Part shown: one piece after another, positions 47,645 to 57,828 of the stretch
How positions within the stretch are numbered: position 1 is the first letter of the stretch
How the letters are laid out: every line of letters begins with the position of its first letter
Assembly: GCA_028023455.1 (NCBI GenBank)
Contig: JAQFVV010000233.1
Coordinates: 436,001-500,000, forward strand
DNA: 64,000 nucleotides
DNA from: Epiperipatus broadwayi
Lineage: Eukaryota; Onychophora; Udeonychophora; Euonychophora; Peripatidae
Direction: 5' to 3'
Translations under genes and position numbers: made by a program
The notes under the pieces: generated by a model
Database searches by the model: none
Told to the model about the DNA's origin: nothing
The model's input: only the letters and a program-made list of their open reading frames with translations

Positions 47645-48784
47645 ATAGTATTATTTCCAGAAACTTTTATGTAGTAAAAATATAATAGCTAAACAGCTGA
47701 TGTTTCAGTATAATAACAAGTATTTTTCTCAGTGCTTCTATTTCTCAAATCATAAAATGTATGTGGTGAGATTTAAAATCATTTTCATTATTATTTTTTC
47801 TATTGTTATTTCCTCCCCAGTCTCAAATTCTATTGGTTGAGAAGTTTTAAAAAATATTTTATTCTCCAATAGCTTTCTCCAAAAATTGTTTAATTTTCTT
47901 CAATTCACACTTTTCATTTATGTTCGTAGGTCTTTTAAAAATCTCTATAGCTTTCCTTAGCAGTATCTGGTCATTTTGTTCGATTTTTGCCAGAATATGC
48001 TTTACTAAAATTGATGTCATGGGTAGTTAATGTAGTGTGTGAATAAATGGCTGATGAATTGAATTTTTCTGTTCTTTCTTTATGTTTATTCTACAAATAA
48101 TCTGTCCAATGTATGAATGTAAACAAACTCCACGTGGAATTTCATATACACCATTACAATCCATATGAATTTTATTTATAGGACATGGAAACACTTCATT
48201 CACTTTTTTTAATGTAATATAAACTGTGTGGGTATTATTTTTCTTTAAAACATTACAAATTTGATCAATTATTCCCTTTATATATGAAAGAACAGTCTTA
48301 ATTATTGAAGTATCAAAATGTTTTTTTTTTATTATATAAAAAATCCATATACATAATCCTGTGATGAAAACCATTATGAAGAAGCATTTTTAATAGTATA
48401 TAGATATCTTGGTAAAAATAGCTGTCATCAGAAAGTCTCTTAGTTCTATCTAACAATGTCATTGACATTAAAAATAATTGGGTTAGATGGTGATGAGAAG
48501 AAGAATATATAGATATCTCCCAGGGTGTATTTGCTTTCTGTATATACCAAGGAATAAAGAACCATCTTTTTTTTTCAGTTAAAACATCTACAAATAAAAC
48601 TTGGTTATTATTTTCTACTTTCATAATGAATTTGATGTTGTAAAAAGAGTTTAAGAAAATTAAAAATTCATCAAGAGGATGCTTACCATGAGGCCAAATA
48701 ATAAAGGTATCATCAACATATCTCAGCCATACAGGTGGTTTTTAAATTTCAATATCAGCAGTTAAAAAAACATCTCTAGGACTA
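47645..48784 (-). pseudogene. Penelope-like element copy 1: RT palm to GIY-YIG and 3' tail
   Basis: Reading the minus strand from 48784 down: PPVWLRYVDDTFIIWPHG (48690-48745) carries the catalytic YVDD of Penelope-type RT. VLFVDVLTEKK follows (near 48570-48600), then a YRKPTHT-like region and SSHHH. A frameshift leads to a second frame with GVYEIPRGVCLHSYIGQ near 48100-48160, the GIY-YIG endonuclease. The 3' tail ends near 47645 in AGTATTATTTCCAGAAAC. The protein would prime and copy its RNA at the nicked target. Copy 1 is 5'-truncated at the palindrome centre and frameshifted. Confidence 0.88.
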
Positions 48785-49832
48785 AGATTATTTGGCCTCA
48801 TGGTAAGTGTCCTTTTGATGAATTTTTAATTTTCTTAAACACTTTTCACAACATCAAATTTAATATAGAAGTAAAAAAAATAATGAACCAACTTCCATTT
48901 TTAGATGTTTTAACTGAAAGAAACAAGAATAGTTGCTTCATTCCATGATATATATAGAAAGCAAACACACACAGAGAGATATTTACATTTTGTTCTCATC
49001 ACCACCCAGCACAATGATTTTCAGTGGCAAAGACATTGTCAGATAGAATAGCCATTTTCATCAAGATATCTATGCTACTAAAAAAATGCTTCTTCATAAT
49101 GGTTTTGATCACAGGATTATTAATAAGACTTTTTATATAAAAAACAAAATTTGATACTTCAAAAATTAAGACTGTTCTGCCATATATAAAGGGAGTAATT
49201 GGTAATGTTTTAATGAAAAATAATATCCACACAGTTTATACTACATTAAAAAATAATAATAAAGTATTTCCATGCCCTAAAGATAAATTTCCTTTGAAAT
49301 GTAGTGTTTATATGAAATTCCATGTGGACTTTGTTTACATTGATACAATGAACAGACCAATCATAAAATAAACACAAGAAAGGAAAAACATATTTTTCCA
49401 GTTAGAAAAAAATCCAATTCATCAGGCATGTATTCATACATTAAATTAACTAACCATGACATTAATTTTAATAAAACCCAATGTGGCAAAAATTGAAAGA
49501 TATGATGAGAGATGGTTAAAAGAAACTGTAGAGATTTTTAAAAGGTCTAAAAGCATAAGTGAAAAGTGTGATTTGAAGAAAATTAACAATATTTGGAAAA
49601 TGTTATTGGAAGATAAATATTTTTAGCACTTCTCAATCAATAGAATTTGAGAATGAAGAGAAAATAACAAAAGAAAAAACTAATGATTTTAAATCTCATC
49701 ACACACATTCTTATGATTTGAGAAAGATGCTCTGAGGAAAGTACTTGTTATTGTACTGAAACATCAGCTATTTAGCTATTATATTTTACTACATAAAAGC
49801 TCCTAGAAATAATACTATGAATTCATATATAT
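48785..49832 (+). pseudogene. Penelope-like element copy 2, inverted, head to head with copy 1
   Basis: On the plus strand the frame begins IWPHGKCPFDEFLIFLN, directly after the YVDD position, then QLPFLDVLTERN and CSHHHPAQ. It is followed by a decayed GIY-YIG region near 49260-49370 and the 3' tail ending near 49830 (CTCCTAGAAATAATACTATG). It mirrors copy 1 over about 1 kb, with roughly 15-20% differences by eye. The two 5' truncation points meet at about 48785, and the 3' ends point outward. Stops interrupt it. Confidence 0.85.
49732..49785 (+). ncRNA. Hammerhead-like motif in Penelope copy 2 tail
   Basis: CTGAGGA (49732-49738) fits the CUGANGA core. An extra A follows, then hairpin AGTAC/GTACT as stem II, GAAA (49758-49761), and ATC with a stem III reduced to almost nothing. 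Flanking GCT/AGC can pair as the start of stem I. Minimal hammerheads are known in terminal parts of Penelope-like elements. The extra A makes activity uncertain. The same place in copy 1 has lost the core G (CTGAGAA). Confidence 0.4.
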
Positions 49833-49957
49833 ATATACACATCAACTGTAAGTGACCAGTTAATTTAAAGTACAATATAGTTTTACATTTTCATTTATTG
49901 TGCCAATACTAAAAGCTTAAAAATAATAAAGATAAAAGAAATTTTTATATTATATAC

Positions 49958-50216
49958 TTTTATTGACTGTGCTCTAAAAAGAAGTAAAATAATTGTTTCT
50001 ACAACCACAATTGCAGTTTGTAGATTTAATTTGAAATAAAAGCATGGGGTGCCAGAAATTAATTAAGTCAATCCCTATTTTTTATAACAAAGGATTGATT
50101 TAATTAATTTCTGGACCTCCCCCCCCCCATGCTTTTATTTCAAGATAATTCTAAAAATTCCATTTGTAGTTGAAGAAATATTTACTTAATTTCTTTTTAG
50201 TGCACAGTCAATAAAA
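49958..50216. repeat. Foldback element, left-arm copy
   Basis: A palindrome of about 259 bp. TTTTATTGACTGTGC at one end faces GCACAGTCAATAAAA at the other, and the arms meet at a short loop of about 20 bp near 50075-50095. A (C)9-10 run interrupts one arm. A second copy lies at 54570-54822. Confidence 0.85.
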
Positions 50217-50984
50217 GCTTTTAATAAAAAAAAATTTTTATCTCTATTATTTTATAAATTAATTAATATTTTCCTTTTTAGACTAATTTCATTTATTGAA
50301 TTTATGTCTTCAATGAAAATTGTAAAAATTGGAAACAGAAAGTAGAAACTATGACTTCATTTGTTATAAAAATACAGGCAACAAAAATCTGAAAAATAAA
50401 GATGTCACGATGATTTTAATAAATATTGTTTAATTAAGGTGATAATATATCTTAAATATTAGTATACTGTACCAAAGTTAAAAATTGATTATACATGACA
50501 GGCATTAAAACCAAGAGCCATAGATTCAGGAATCCTAGAGCAGTGGTCCTCAACCACCGGGCCGTGGACTGGCACCGGGCTGCAGAAGTTTTCTGCTGGT
50601 CTGCAGCTAGACTGGCAAGAAAGTTTGTAATAACAAAATAATAAGATCTTAAACTTTTAATTAATATGAACAATTTTTATTTATTTTTTCATCGCATTTT
50701 TTCCTGATTAAAAAAAAAGAAACAGAACAAAAACAAAATCTAATCAATCATACATAAATTAATTTGTTTTTCTATTAATCACAGATGTTTATGGGGGGGG
50801 GGGTAGAAAAAAGTTTTTTATAAAACAAACTCCAGTTGTCTTTTGATAACCAATCACGGCTGCTTGTCAGCATTGTTAAAACAATAAAATGTAATGTGAC
50901 TTTTTTGATCTCTTAAATTTTTTCTACTCTCTCTTTTAATATTTCATTTTTAGTGGGTTTTTTTTGGCTATACGGTGATTTTTT

Positions 50985-51915
50985 TTGGCTTTAACTTTTA
51001 TTTTAGAAATCAATTTTTATTACCCTTTTTTAAAAATAAAAACCAAAAATAAGTTCTGGTCAAGTGTTGGTAGCCAAAAGGTCAGCGCAGCTGCCTTGCA
51101 AGCAAGCAATTGCTTGCAGACAGTTGTCACGGGTTCGCTTCCCGGTCGATGCTTTGACATATGGAAAAATAAGTTCTGTCTCTAACTTTTATAAAGTATT
51201 TCTCAATACACCCTCACCACCCCAAAATAAAGTAAGATCAAAACGTTTGACTTTTTCAAGTTTCAGTTGTTGTTTTTTTGTTTAAAAATACGGCAACTTT
51301 TTTTTTAGCCTGTTAGATATCTTTTTTGCCTTTGTATACCACTGACATACTAAAACTTTTATTTTTAAAACCAATTTTTATTACCTTTTTTAAAAATAAA
51401 ACCAAACCAAAAATAACTGTTCTCTCAGTGAAGACAAAGTATTTCTTAACCCACTTTCCCCAAAAAAATTAAAATAAGAACTTTTTTGGCTTCAACTTTT
51501 ATTTTTGAAATTAATTTTTATTACCTTTTTTTAAAAATAAAAACCAAAAAATAAGTTCTGTCTCTAACTTTCACAAAGTATTTCTCAATACACCCCCACC
51601 ACCCCAAAATAAAGTAAGATCAAAACTTTTGACTTTTTCAAGTTTCATTTTCTTTTTTTTTTTTGCTTGTTTAAAAATACACCCACTTTTTTTTAGCGTA
51701 TAAAACAATATTTTTTGGGGCTTTATTTGTATACCGCTAAAATACTAAAACTTTTATTTTTAAAACCAATTTCTGTTACCTTTTTTTAAAAATAAAAACA
51801 AACAAAAAATACTTTGTGTCTATCTTTTGTCTCAGTGATGACAAAGTATTTCTCAACCCCACCCCCCATAAAATAAGATCAAAACTTTTGACTTTTTCAA
51901 CATTCAGGTGAATAA
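50985..51915. repeat. Tandem units forming the interior of the hAT element
   Basis: About four units carry, in order, AACTTTTATTTTTRAAAYYA, TTACCTTTTTTTAAAAATAA, a CAAAGTATTTCTCAA block, a CACCCC-rich piece and AAAACTTTTGACTTTTTCAA. Unit spacing is irregular because of poly-A/T changes and the SINE insertion. Confidence 0.75.
51059..51164 (+). mobile_element. Very short tRNA-derived SINE (106 bp)
   Basis: A box TAGCCAAAAGG (51071-51081) and B box GGTTCGCTTCC (51132-51142) have tRNA spacing. A perfect 14-bp target duplication AAAAATAAGTTCTG flanks the body (51045-51058, 51165-51178). The body is little more than the tRNA-like head plus GATGCTTTGACATATGG. The same structure occurs at 35446-35561. 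Insertion into the hAT makes it the youngest layer here. A functional tRNA gene is unlikely because no acceptor stem or CCA-end pairing is evident. Confidence 0.9.
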
Positions 51916-52425
51916 CATTTTATTCTTGCATGTTTTAACAATGAAATAATAAATGTAAAATGCAAGCACATAAATGAGAACGATTGTTATTGTATGTTTT
52001 CTGTAGCAATATGACTGCGCAACTCGAGAAAGAGTGTTCAGCAAGTGAAGGTAAGCAACACCATTACAATACACAATAACTAGTGTACTCTTTTGATCAG
52101 TTATAACAATTATGCTTATCTAAGGCTAAGCAGGTTACATCTTTAAGAAAATTTATCTGTAAACTTCTGCCAGTCTGCAAAATCTTATCCTTATTTTTAC
52201 CAGTCCACAGATGTGAAAAGGTTGAAGACCACTGTCCTAGAGTACATTGAATATGTTGTGGTTATAAAAAAATCATAGTGCAATTAGTTGCTTGAAAGCA
52301 ATATTCAAGCCTCAACAGAAAAAAAGTTCCATTTGATCAAATAAGTTGAGATTTTTTTTTAAAAAAAAAATGTCCTCAGCTAAACATCAATTCAGAAAGT
52401 TTTAGCTCTTGAATCCACTATTCCC

Positions 52426-52844
52426 ACTACTCTCTAAAAAATCAATAAAGACAGAGCACATTAAAGGAAAAATAATATAACAAATAACTCATCTCTCTAT
52501 AATTTTATAAAATAAATCATTACACACAGAATACATAGAATCCTCTAATAACAATGGCAAAAATCTTAATCATATCTGCAGAAAAATATACAAATTTCAT
52601 TAAAACAGTAAGAAACACATCAATACTTTTTTTCTATTAAATGATGGATGCATGTTTCAATATCTAAACTACCAAACATTATAAGAAAGTTTAAAAATTT
52701 ATCAACAGCCCTCCACCCCTGTAAAATCAAAAATACATCTTAAAGGAAAATTATCTTTATGAAATTTCAAATTGAAAAAAAACTTTGAAATGAAAAAATC
52801 ACTAGGATAATTAAATATCAAAGTAGATCTATCTAAAACAAATT
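52426..52844 (-). pseudogene. Possible inverted 5' piece of a Penelope-like RT
   Basis: On the minus strand near 52715-52790 a frame reads KDNFPLRCIFDFTG, resembling the PLRPIVSxxGSP segment of the RT fingers in Penelope-like proteins. Its position immediately before a plus-strand palm-to-endonuclease fragment suggests a 5' inversion. The rest of the segment is too decayed to follow. Confidence 0.4.
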
Positions 52845-53785
52845 TTTTTATTATAAATTTAATAATTTCAATTAAGTTAGAGAGTAGTGTTATTAATAAT
52901 TTTTCTGGTTCTTTAAAATTATTTGTTAGGCATGTTGATGATTGTTTGTTGTTCAGGAAGATAAACAGAATAAATTTTTGATAGATTGAATGCTTTTGAT
53001 TCTAATATTCAATTTACTATTGAGGGAGGTACATATGAATTTAATAAGTTAATATTTTTAGATGTAAGTGTTGATAACATTGATGTTTTATTTGTAGTCA
53101 TTTTATTAAAGAAAAAATTTAAGAAATATGATAAGGCAATACTTTCTGTATTGAAATTTTCTTATAGAAATAGAAGATTTCGTAATTTTGAAAATAATAG
53201 TTATATTCAGATGAGACAATTTGCTTCTGATTATATTGAGTTAGGATATAATCATGAATTTATTAGGAATATTATATTTAATAAAAATATTTATAAATTG
53301 GTTAATAATAAAGATTTAATTAATAGTGTGAATAAAAAGTTTATTTCTTTACCCTATAAGGCATCAATTAGTAAATTGATTTATAAGAACATTTTTTTAT
53401 TGGATGGTATGAAAATGTCCTGGAACAAAGGCCTGAATTTAAATTCATTATTAAATATTTCAAAACAATCAACTGATTGTAAATCTATTCCAGGGGTAAT
53501 TTATAAGATATATTGTAGTTGTCATAAAATTTATATAGGTCAGAGTAAATTAAGTTGTAATGAGAGTTAAAGTTCATAAAAGTATCAAAACTCAGCTTTT
53601 TATAATCATGAATTTAATATATCTCAAAATATTATTTGACAATGCAGAGGTTATCTTTTATGAAAAAAATGAATTGAAAAGAATAAAAAAACTTTAATGA
53701 TATTTTTTTTAATCTGAGGCTATCAATCTCATGAAGACATCCTTTGATGTGAAAGGAAGTTGGATATTGAAGTGAATGATGAAAA
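52845..53785 (+). pseudogene. Penelope-like element copy 3: RT palm and GIY-YIG
   Basis: The plus strand reads LESSVINNFSGSLKLF then VRHVDDCLLLF (about 52910-52960), the palm box with H in place of Y of YVDD. After a frameshift an open frame runs to 53570, with LIFLDVSVDNID near 53050 and PGVIYKIYCSCHKIYIGQS near 53495-53550, a good GIY-YIG signature. After another shift comes VIFYEKNELKR and SEAINLMKTSFDVKGSW (about 53650-53765), the C-terminal part of the nuclease. It belongs to a different subfamily from the 48-kb copies. Frameshifts and the HVDD change make it inactive. Confidence 0.88.
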
Positions 53786-54080
53786 TACTTATATATATAT
53801 TTATATGTTATATGATTGGTTGAATTTCATGTGAGGTCTATTTGTTAATAGATAAAACAATGATTGTATAAGAATTTGAGTAAAATTTTGTTGTTTTGAA
53901 TAGTATTATAGTGTTATATGAATTTCTATTTTACAATATATATGTATTTTTTAAAATAAATATTAAAACTGCAGAACAAATTAAACACACATTTATAAAT
54001 ACTTTCACTGTAATCTTAATAATATATACTGCACATATTTATTAGGAGCATACCAATGCATAATTTAGTACAAAGGTGAA
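53786..54080. other. AT-rich spacer inside the inverted repeat
   Basis: Probably the untranslated 3' part of copy 3. Nothing else recognised. Confidence 0.4.
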
Positions 54081-54948
54081 AAAAGTGAATTCAAGAACTA
54101 AAGCTTTCTGAATTGATGCTTAGCTGAGAACATTTTTTTAAAAAAAAAATCTAAACTTATTCAACTAAATAAAACTTTTTTGTTGAGCTTGAATATTGCT
54201 TTCAGGCAATTAATTGTGCTATGATTTTTTTTATAACCACAATATATTCAATGTACTCTAGGACTCCTGAATCCATGGCTCTTGGTTTAAATGCTTGTCA
54301 TGTGTATTCACTTTTTAATATTGATACAGTATAACAATTCTTAAGATATATTATCTCCTAACAATATTTGTTAAAATCATCATTATATCTTTTATTTTTC
54401 AGATTTTTGATGCCTGCATTTTTATAACAAATGAAGTCATAATTTCTACTTTCAGTTTCCAATTTTTACAGTTTCCATTGAAGACATAAATTTAATGAAT
54501 GAAATTAGTCTAAAAAATAAAATAATAACTAATTTATAAAATAATAGAGATAATTTTTTTATTAAAAGCTTTTATTGACTGTGCACTAAAAAAAACTAAA
54601 GTAAATGTTTCTTCAACCACAATTGGAATTTTTAGATTTATCTTGAAAGAAAAGCATGTGAGGGGTCCAGAAATTAATTAAGTCAATTCTTTGTTATAAA
54701 AATAGGGATTCATTTAATTAATTTCTGGAACCCCATGCTTTTGTTCCAAGTTACATTTAAAAACTGCAATTGTTGTTGAAAAAACAATTATTTTATTTTA
54801 TTTTAGTGCACAATCAATAAAAGCATTTAATATAAAATTATTTTTTATCTTTATTATTTTTAAGATTTTAGTATTGGCACAATAAATGAAAATATAAAAC
54901 TATATTGTACTTGACTGGACACTTATAGTTGATATATATTGTAACAGT
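54081..54948. repeat. Right arm of 5-kb inverted repeat (empty hAT site)
   Basis: Reverse complement of 49839-52425 minus the hAT. At the site equivalent to the hAT insertion it reads a single CTCTAGGA (54259-54266), in other words one copy of the 8-bp target. It contains the second foldback. Confidence 0.88.
54570..54822. repeat. Foldback element, right-arm copy
   Basis: Ends TTTTATTGACTGTGC and GCACAATCAATAAAA, arms meeting near 54695. It corresponds to 49958-50216, so this foldback was present before the region was duplicated in inverse orientation. Confidence 0.85.
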
Positions 54949-57599
54949 TGCATTACATTGCATACAAAAACATAGTGTGTGTGCACAAATATCTTTAAAG
55001 TTGAAAGAAAAAGTAGAAATAAACACAGACAAAAATTTTGTACATATTTTCTATATTTCCCTGGAATAAAATCACAGTAACGGGTTAAATAATTTTGAAT
55101 TTAAAATAAAATTTTATTATAAATTAAAGTTTAAAAAGGTCCAATTAATACTGTATTCTGATTTAAAATTAAAAACAAGCATGTTTTATTACAATAGATA
55201 TCATGGTAATTATAAAAATCCCCCTATATAAGCTTTGAAATCTTTTAATTAATCTTTATTTACATTTCACTATCTAGTTAGAAATCTTTTTTTTAAATTA
55301 AGCTTGTATAACATTTTTTGTAAAATTTTATCTATTTTGGTACAATTCAGTTGCTTTTAAAAGTATTAAAGTAGATTAAAAAAATAATAAAACATAGAAA
55401 AAACATTCTTGAGTTAATGAATTTTTTTCACCCTACTCTATCTATAAAAAGGGTGGATAAAAAGATTAAAATGGTTGGTTTTCCAAGAAGTGAGTTGGTT
55501 AGTTGATTTTTACTAAAGTTCTTAGAGTTGATTTTTGGAGTTATATAGAGCTCCCATGAAGATGTAATGAAATGTAAGAATGGCAAGTCCAACAACTGTT
55601 CTATAGTTCACTAACTGAGTCTTGATTCAAATGGAAGTCAGACTCAACTTCTGTTTGTTAACCTGCACAAAATTAACAAAACAGCTAACTTGCCTAACAT
55701 CTATCCAATCCTAGACAGAAGAGAGATCACTGCAGATCAACAGTTATCTGAAATATAGCTATCCTGATGATGACAACAAGCCAGTCTACTGATAGAAGGG
55801 ATCAGCTTGCCCAGAGTCCATCAGCTTGATGAAGAATTACTTATACATATGCTGCTTTATCTATATGCAAGAAGTCACAGAAAAACATATTGCATCATAT
55901 TTATATAAAGGTCAGCTGGTGAGTTATTTAAATAGTTTTTACTTAAGTTAAATGTCTAAAATAAAGAATTTAATTTATAGGTAATTTTATAAAGAGAATA
56001 AGTGAAATTTATATACTTTCAATGTGGAGTTAATTGTGAAAAAATATTTTAATAATCAAGAACAATATTATTTTAAATCATTTATTTTAAAAAGAGCCAT
56101 TTAAAAATCTATATTTTAAATTTAAAGACATTTATATATTTTAATCAACTATGACCTGTTAATGGGGATATTTTTATAAACTGTCAAAGAGTTGATAGTA
56201 TTTTTTAAAGAAAAAACTGTAATCAGTAAAGAGAAAACTTACTGTTAAAATAATGAATGGTTTTTATATGCTTTCAATAAAGAATTATTTATGAAAATAT
56301 ATTTTTAATAATTTTATTATTTTGATAAATTTAAATGTTAATAAATTATTATACTGTACATATCTGTACCAATATATATATATATATAATATTTTTATAG
56401 GTTATATATATAATTCAAATATATCTTGTAAACCCTAGTATGAAGTACTTTTGTATTACTTTCAAACCTGCCTCAACTGCTATTTAAATTTATAATCACT
56501 TATAGCATTTGATATGCAGATCGAAATCATATTCATCAATTGTACTGCACATCTCATATTTTAATGTTAATGCATGTCATATAGTCGATTTATCAAATGT
56601 GTTTTATTCCTGTTTTTTTATATGATTCAATTATGTCCAGAAATTATACTGCATGTTTGTATGCAGATATATATATAGGTGTTTTATATTGGAACACATG
56701 TAAACAACAAAGTAATAATTTGAATTTTGCATATTAATCAAAATCAGAAGACATATGTATATAGCCATATTCTAGAGACCTTAATGTCATTTTTTTTATT
56801 ATTGCTGTTAATAAATTTGTATTTCATTGTTAAATACATTCCAGTGACTTAATTCTAAAATATTTTTAGGATATTATATATTGCAACATCTTTTGGTCAC
56901 AATAAGAGTTATAGAGCTTATGTTCTCTGAACTAGATTTATGCATAATGGCTGATTATATAAAAGGTGAGTATATTAGTGCGTAAATGCATCCAGTTGAG
57001 AAGAATCCTGAGTTGGCATGAAGAATATTATTTTAAATCCATGCACTGCATTTTTAGTTTAGTCTCTATTAAAATTTAAGTTTATAGTTGGCCAGTACAC
57101 TAATGGTACTAAGTGATCAGAGCATTGATGATAATCATGTTTTAATATCCCAACATTATTGTTTTTATAGTTGTATTGGATTAGCACTTAGTTTGTGCAT
57201 CCAAATTATGTTTAAACAATTGTCCAAAACTGGCAACAATGAAATAGCTAACCTAGTCTACAGTAGATACATTTCAAATTCAGTCACCAGATTGACTGTT
57301 GATTTATTTTGATTGTTGATCATTCAAGATGATGAATGACTTATACAATGCTGGTAAACTTATAGTTAATTATGCTTATACTTAGGATAATTAACTAAGC
57401 TGATCTCAGAGTGATCTAAGTGATCTCTCATGCTCATTACTTTATATTAAATATTGATAGTTAATTTTATATTTCTTTTGAATTGGGATTGATGATGATT
57501 TACCATTATTCCAGGTTCAACCCTTTAGATGTCATCACTCACTTTTACCTCAGATATGATTCCATTATTACCTCTGTACCATTATAATATATATATTTG
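54949..57599. other. AT-rich DNA without recognised gene
   Basis: About 55540-55920 is less AT-rich and may be an old dispersed repeat, unassigned. TA tracts lie near 56373-56388. The open frame at 57088-57312 starts with TTG and shows no domain. Confidence 0.45.
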
Positions 57600-57828
57600 A
57601 TTTCATAGTATTATTTTCAGAAGCTTTCGTGTAGTAAAAATATAGCTAAATTGCTGACATTTCAATACAAGTAATTTCTTCAGAGTTTCTTTTTTCTCAA
57701 ATCATAAGAATATGTATGGTAAAATGTAAAATCATTATTTTTTTCCCTTTGTTATTTTCTACTCATTCTCAAATTCTATTGGTTGAAAAATTTTAAAAAA
57801 TATTTTATTCTTTAATAACACATTAAAC
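57600..57828 (-). mobile_element. 3' end fragment of a Penelope-like element (solo tail)
   Basis: Colinear with the last about 220 bp of the copies at 47645 and 49830, for example CATAGTATTATTTTCAGAAG, GTAGTAAAAATATAGCTAAA and CTCAAATTCTATTGGTTGA. On the minus strand it holds a hammerhead-like CTGAAGA, a 3-bp stem AAT/ATT, then GAAATGTC (57650-57690). No coding part remains, consistent with strong 5' truncation. Confidence 0.8.

Larger units (their letters stand above)
50541..52234. mobile_element. Non-autonomous hAT transposon (1694 bp)
   Basis: The left end reads CAGTGGTCCTCAACC and the reverse complement of the right end reads CAGTGGTCTTCAACC; GTGGACTGG recurs further in on both sides. 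A perfect 8-bp target duplication TCCTAGAG flanks it (50533-50540 and 52235-52242), the length typical of hAT. No transposase frame is present, so movement would need an enzyme supplied by a relative. The interior is a tandem array of AT-rich units with T and A runs, and it holds a SINE. The inverted-repeat partner retains the empty site at about 54259-54266, confirming the ends. Confidence 0.93.
49839..52425. repeat. Left arm of 5-kb inverted repeat (with hAT inserted)
   Basis: Without the hAT element this arm is the reverse complement of 54081-54948. Matching blocks include CATCAACTGTAAGTG at the outer end, the foldback 49958-50216, the segment flanking the hAT, and CATCAATTCAGAAAGTTTTA at the inner end. 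The 50265-50400 part may be old Penelope 5' sequence. Confidence 0.88.

Noticed and set aside
51059-51164. Functional tRNA gene
   Set aside because: A and B boxes are present, but the acceptor stem is not complementary, and a 14-bp target duplication marks a SINE insertion.
50985-51285. Two overlapping short frames in the hAT interior (including KVSAAALQASNCLQ)
   Set aside because: They run through the SINE and the tandem units; the less AT-rich residues come from the tRNA-like head.
57088-57312. 74-codon frame with hydrophobic segment
   Set aside because: TTG start, no domain, isolated in non-coding DNA; expected by chance in 64 kb.
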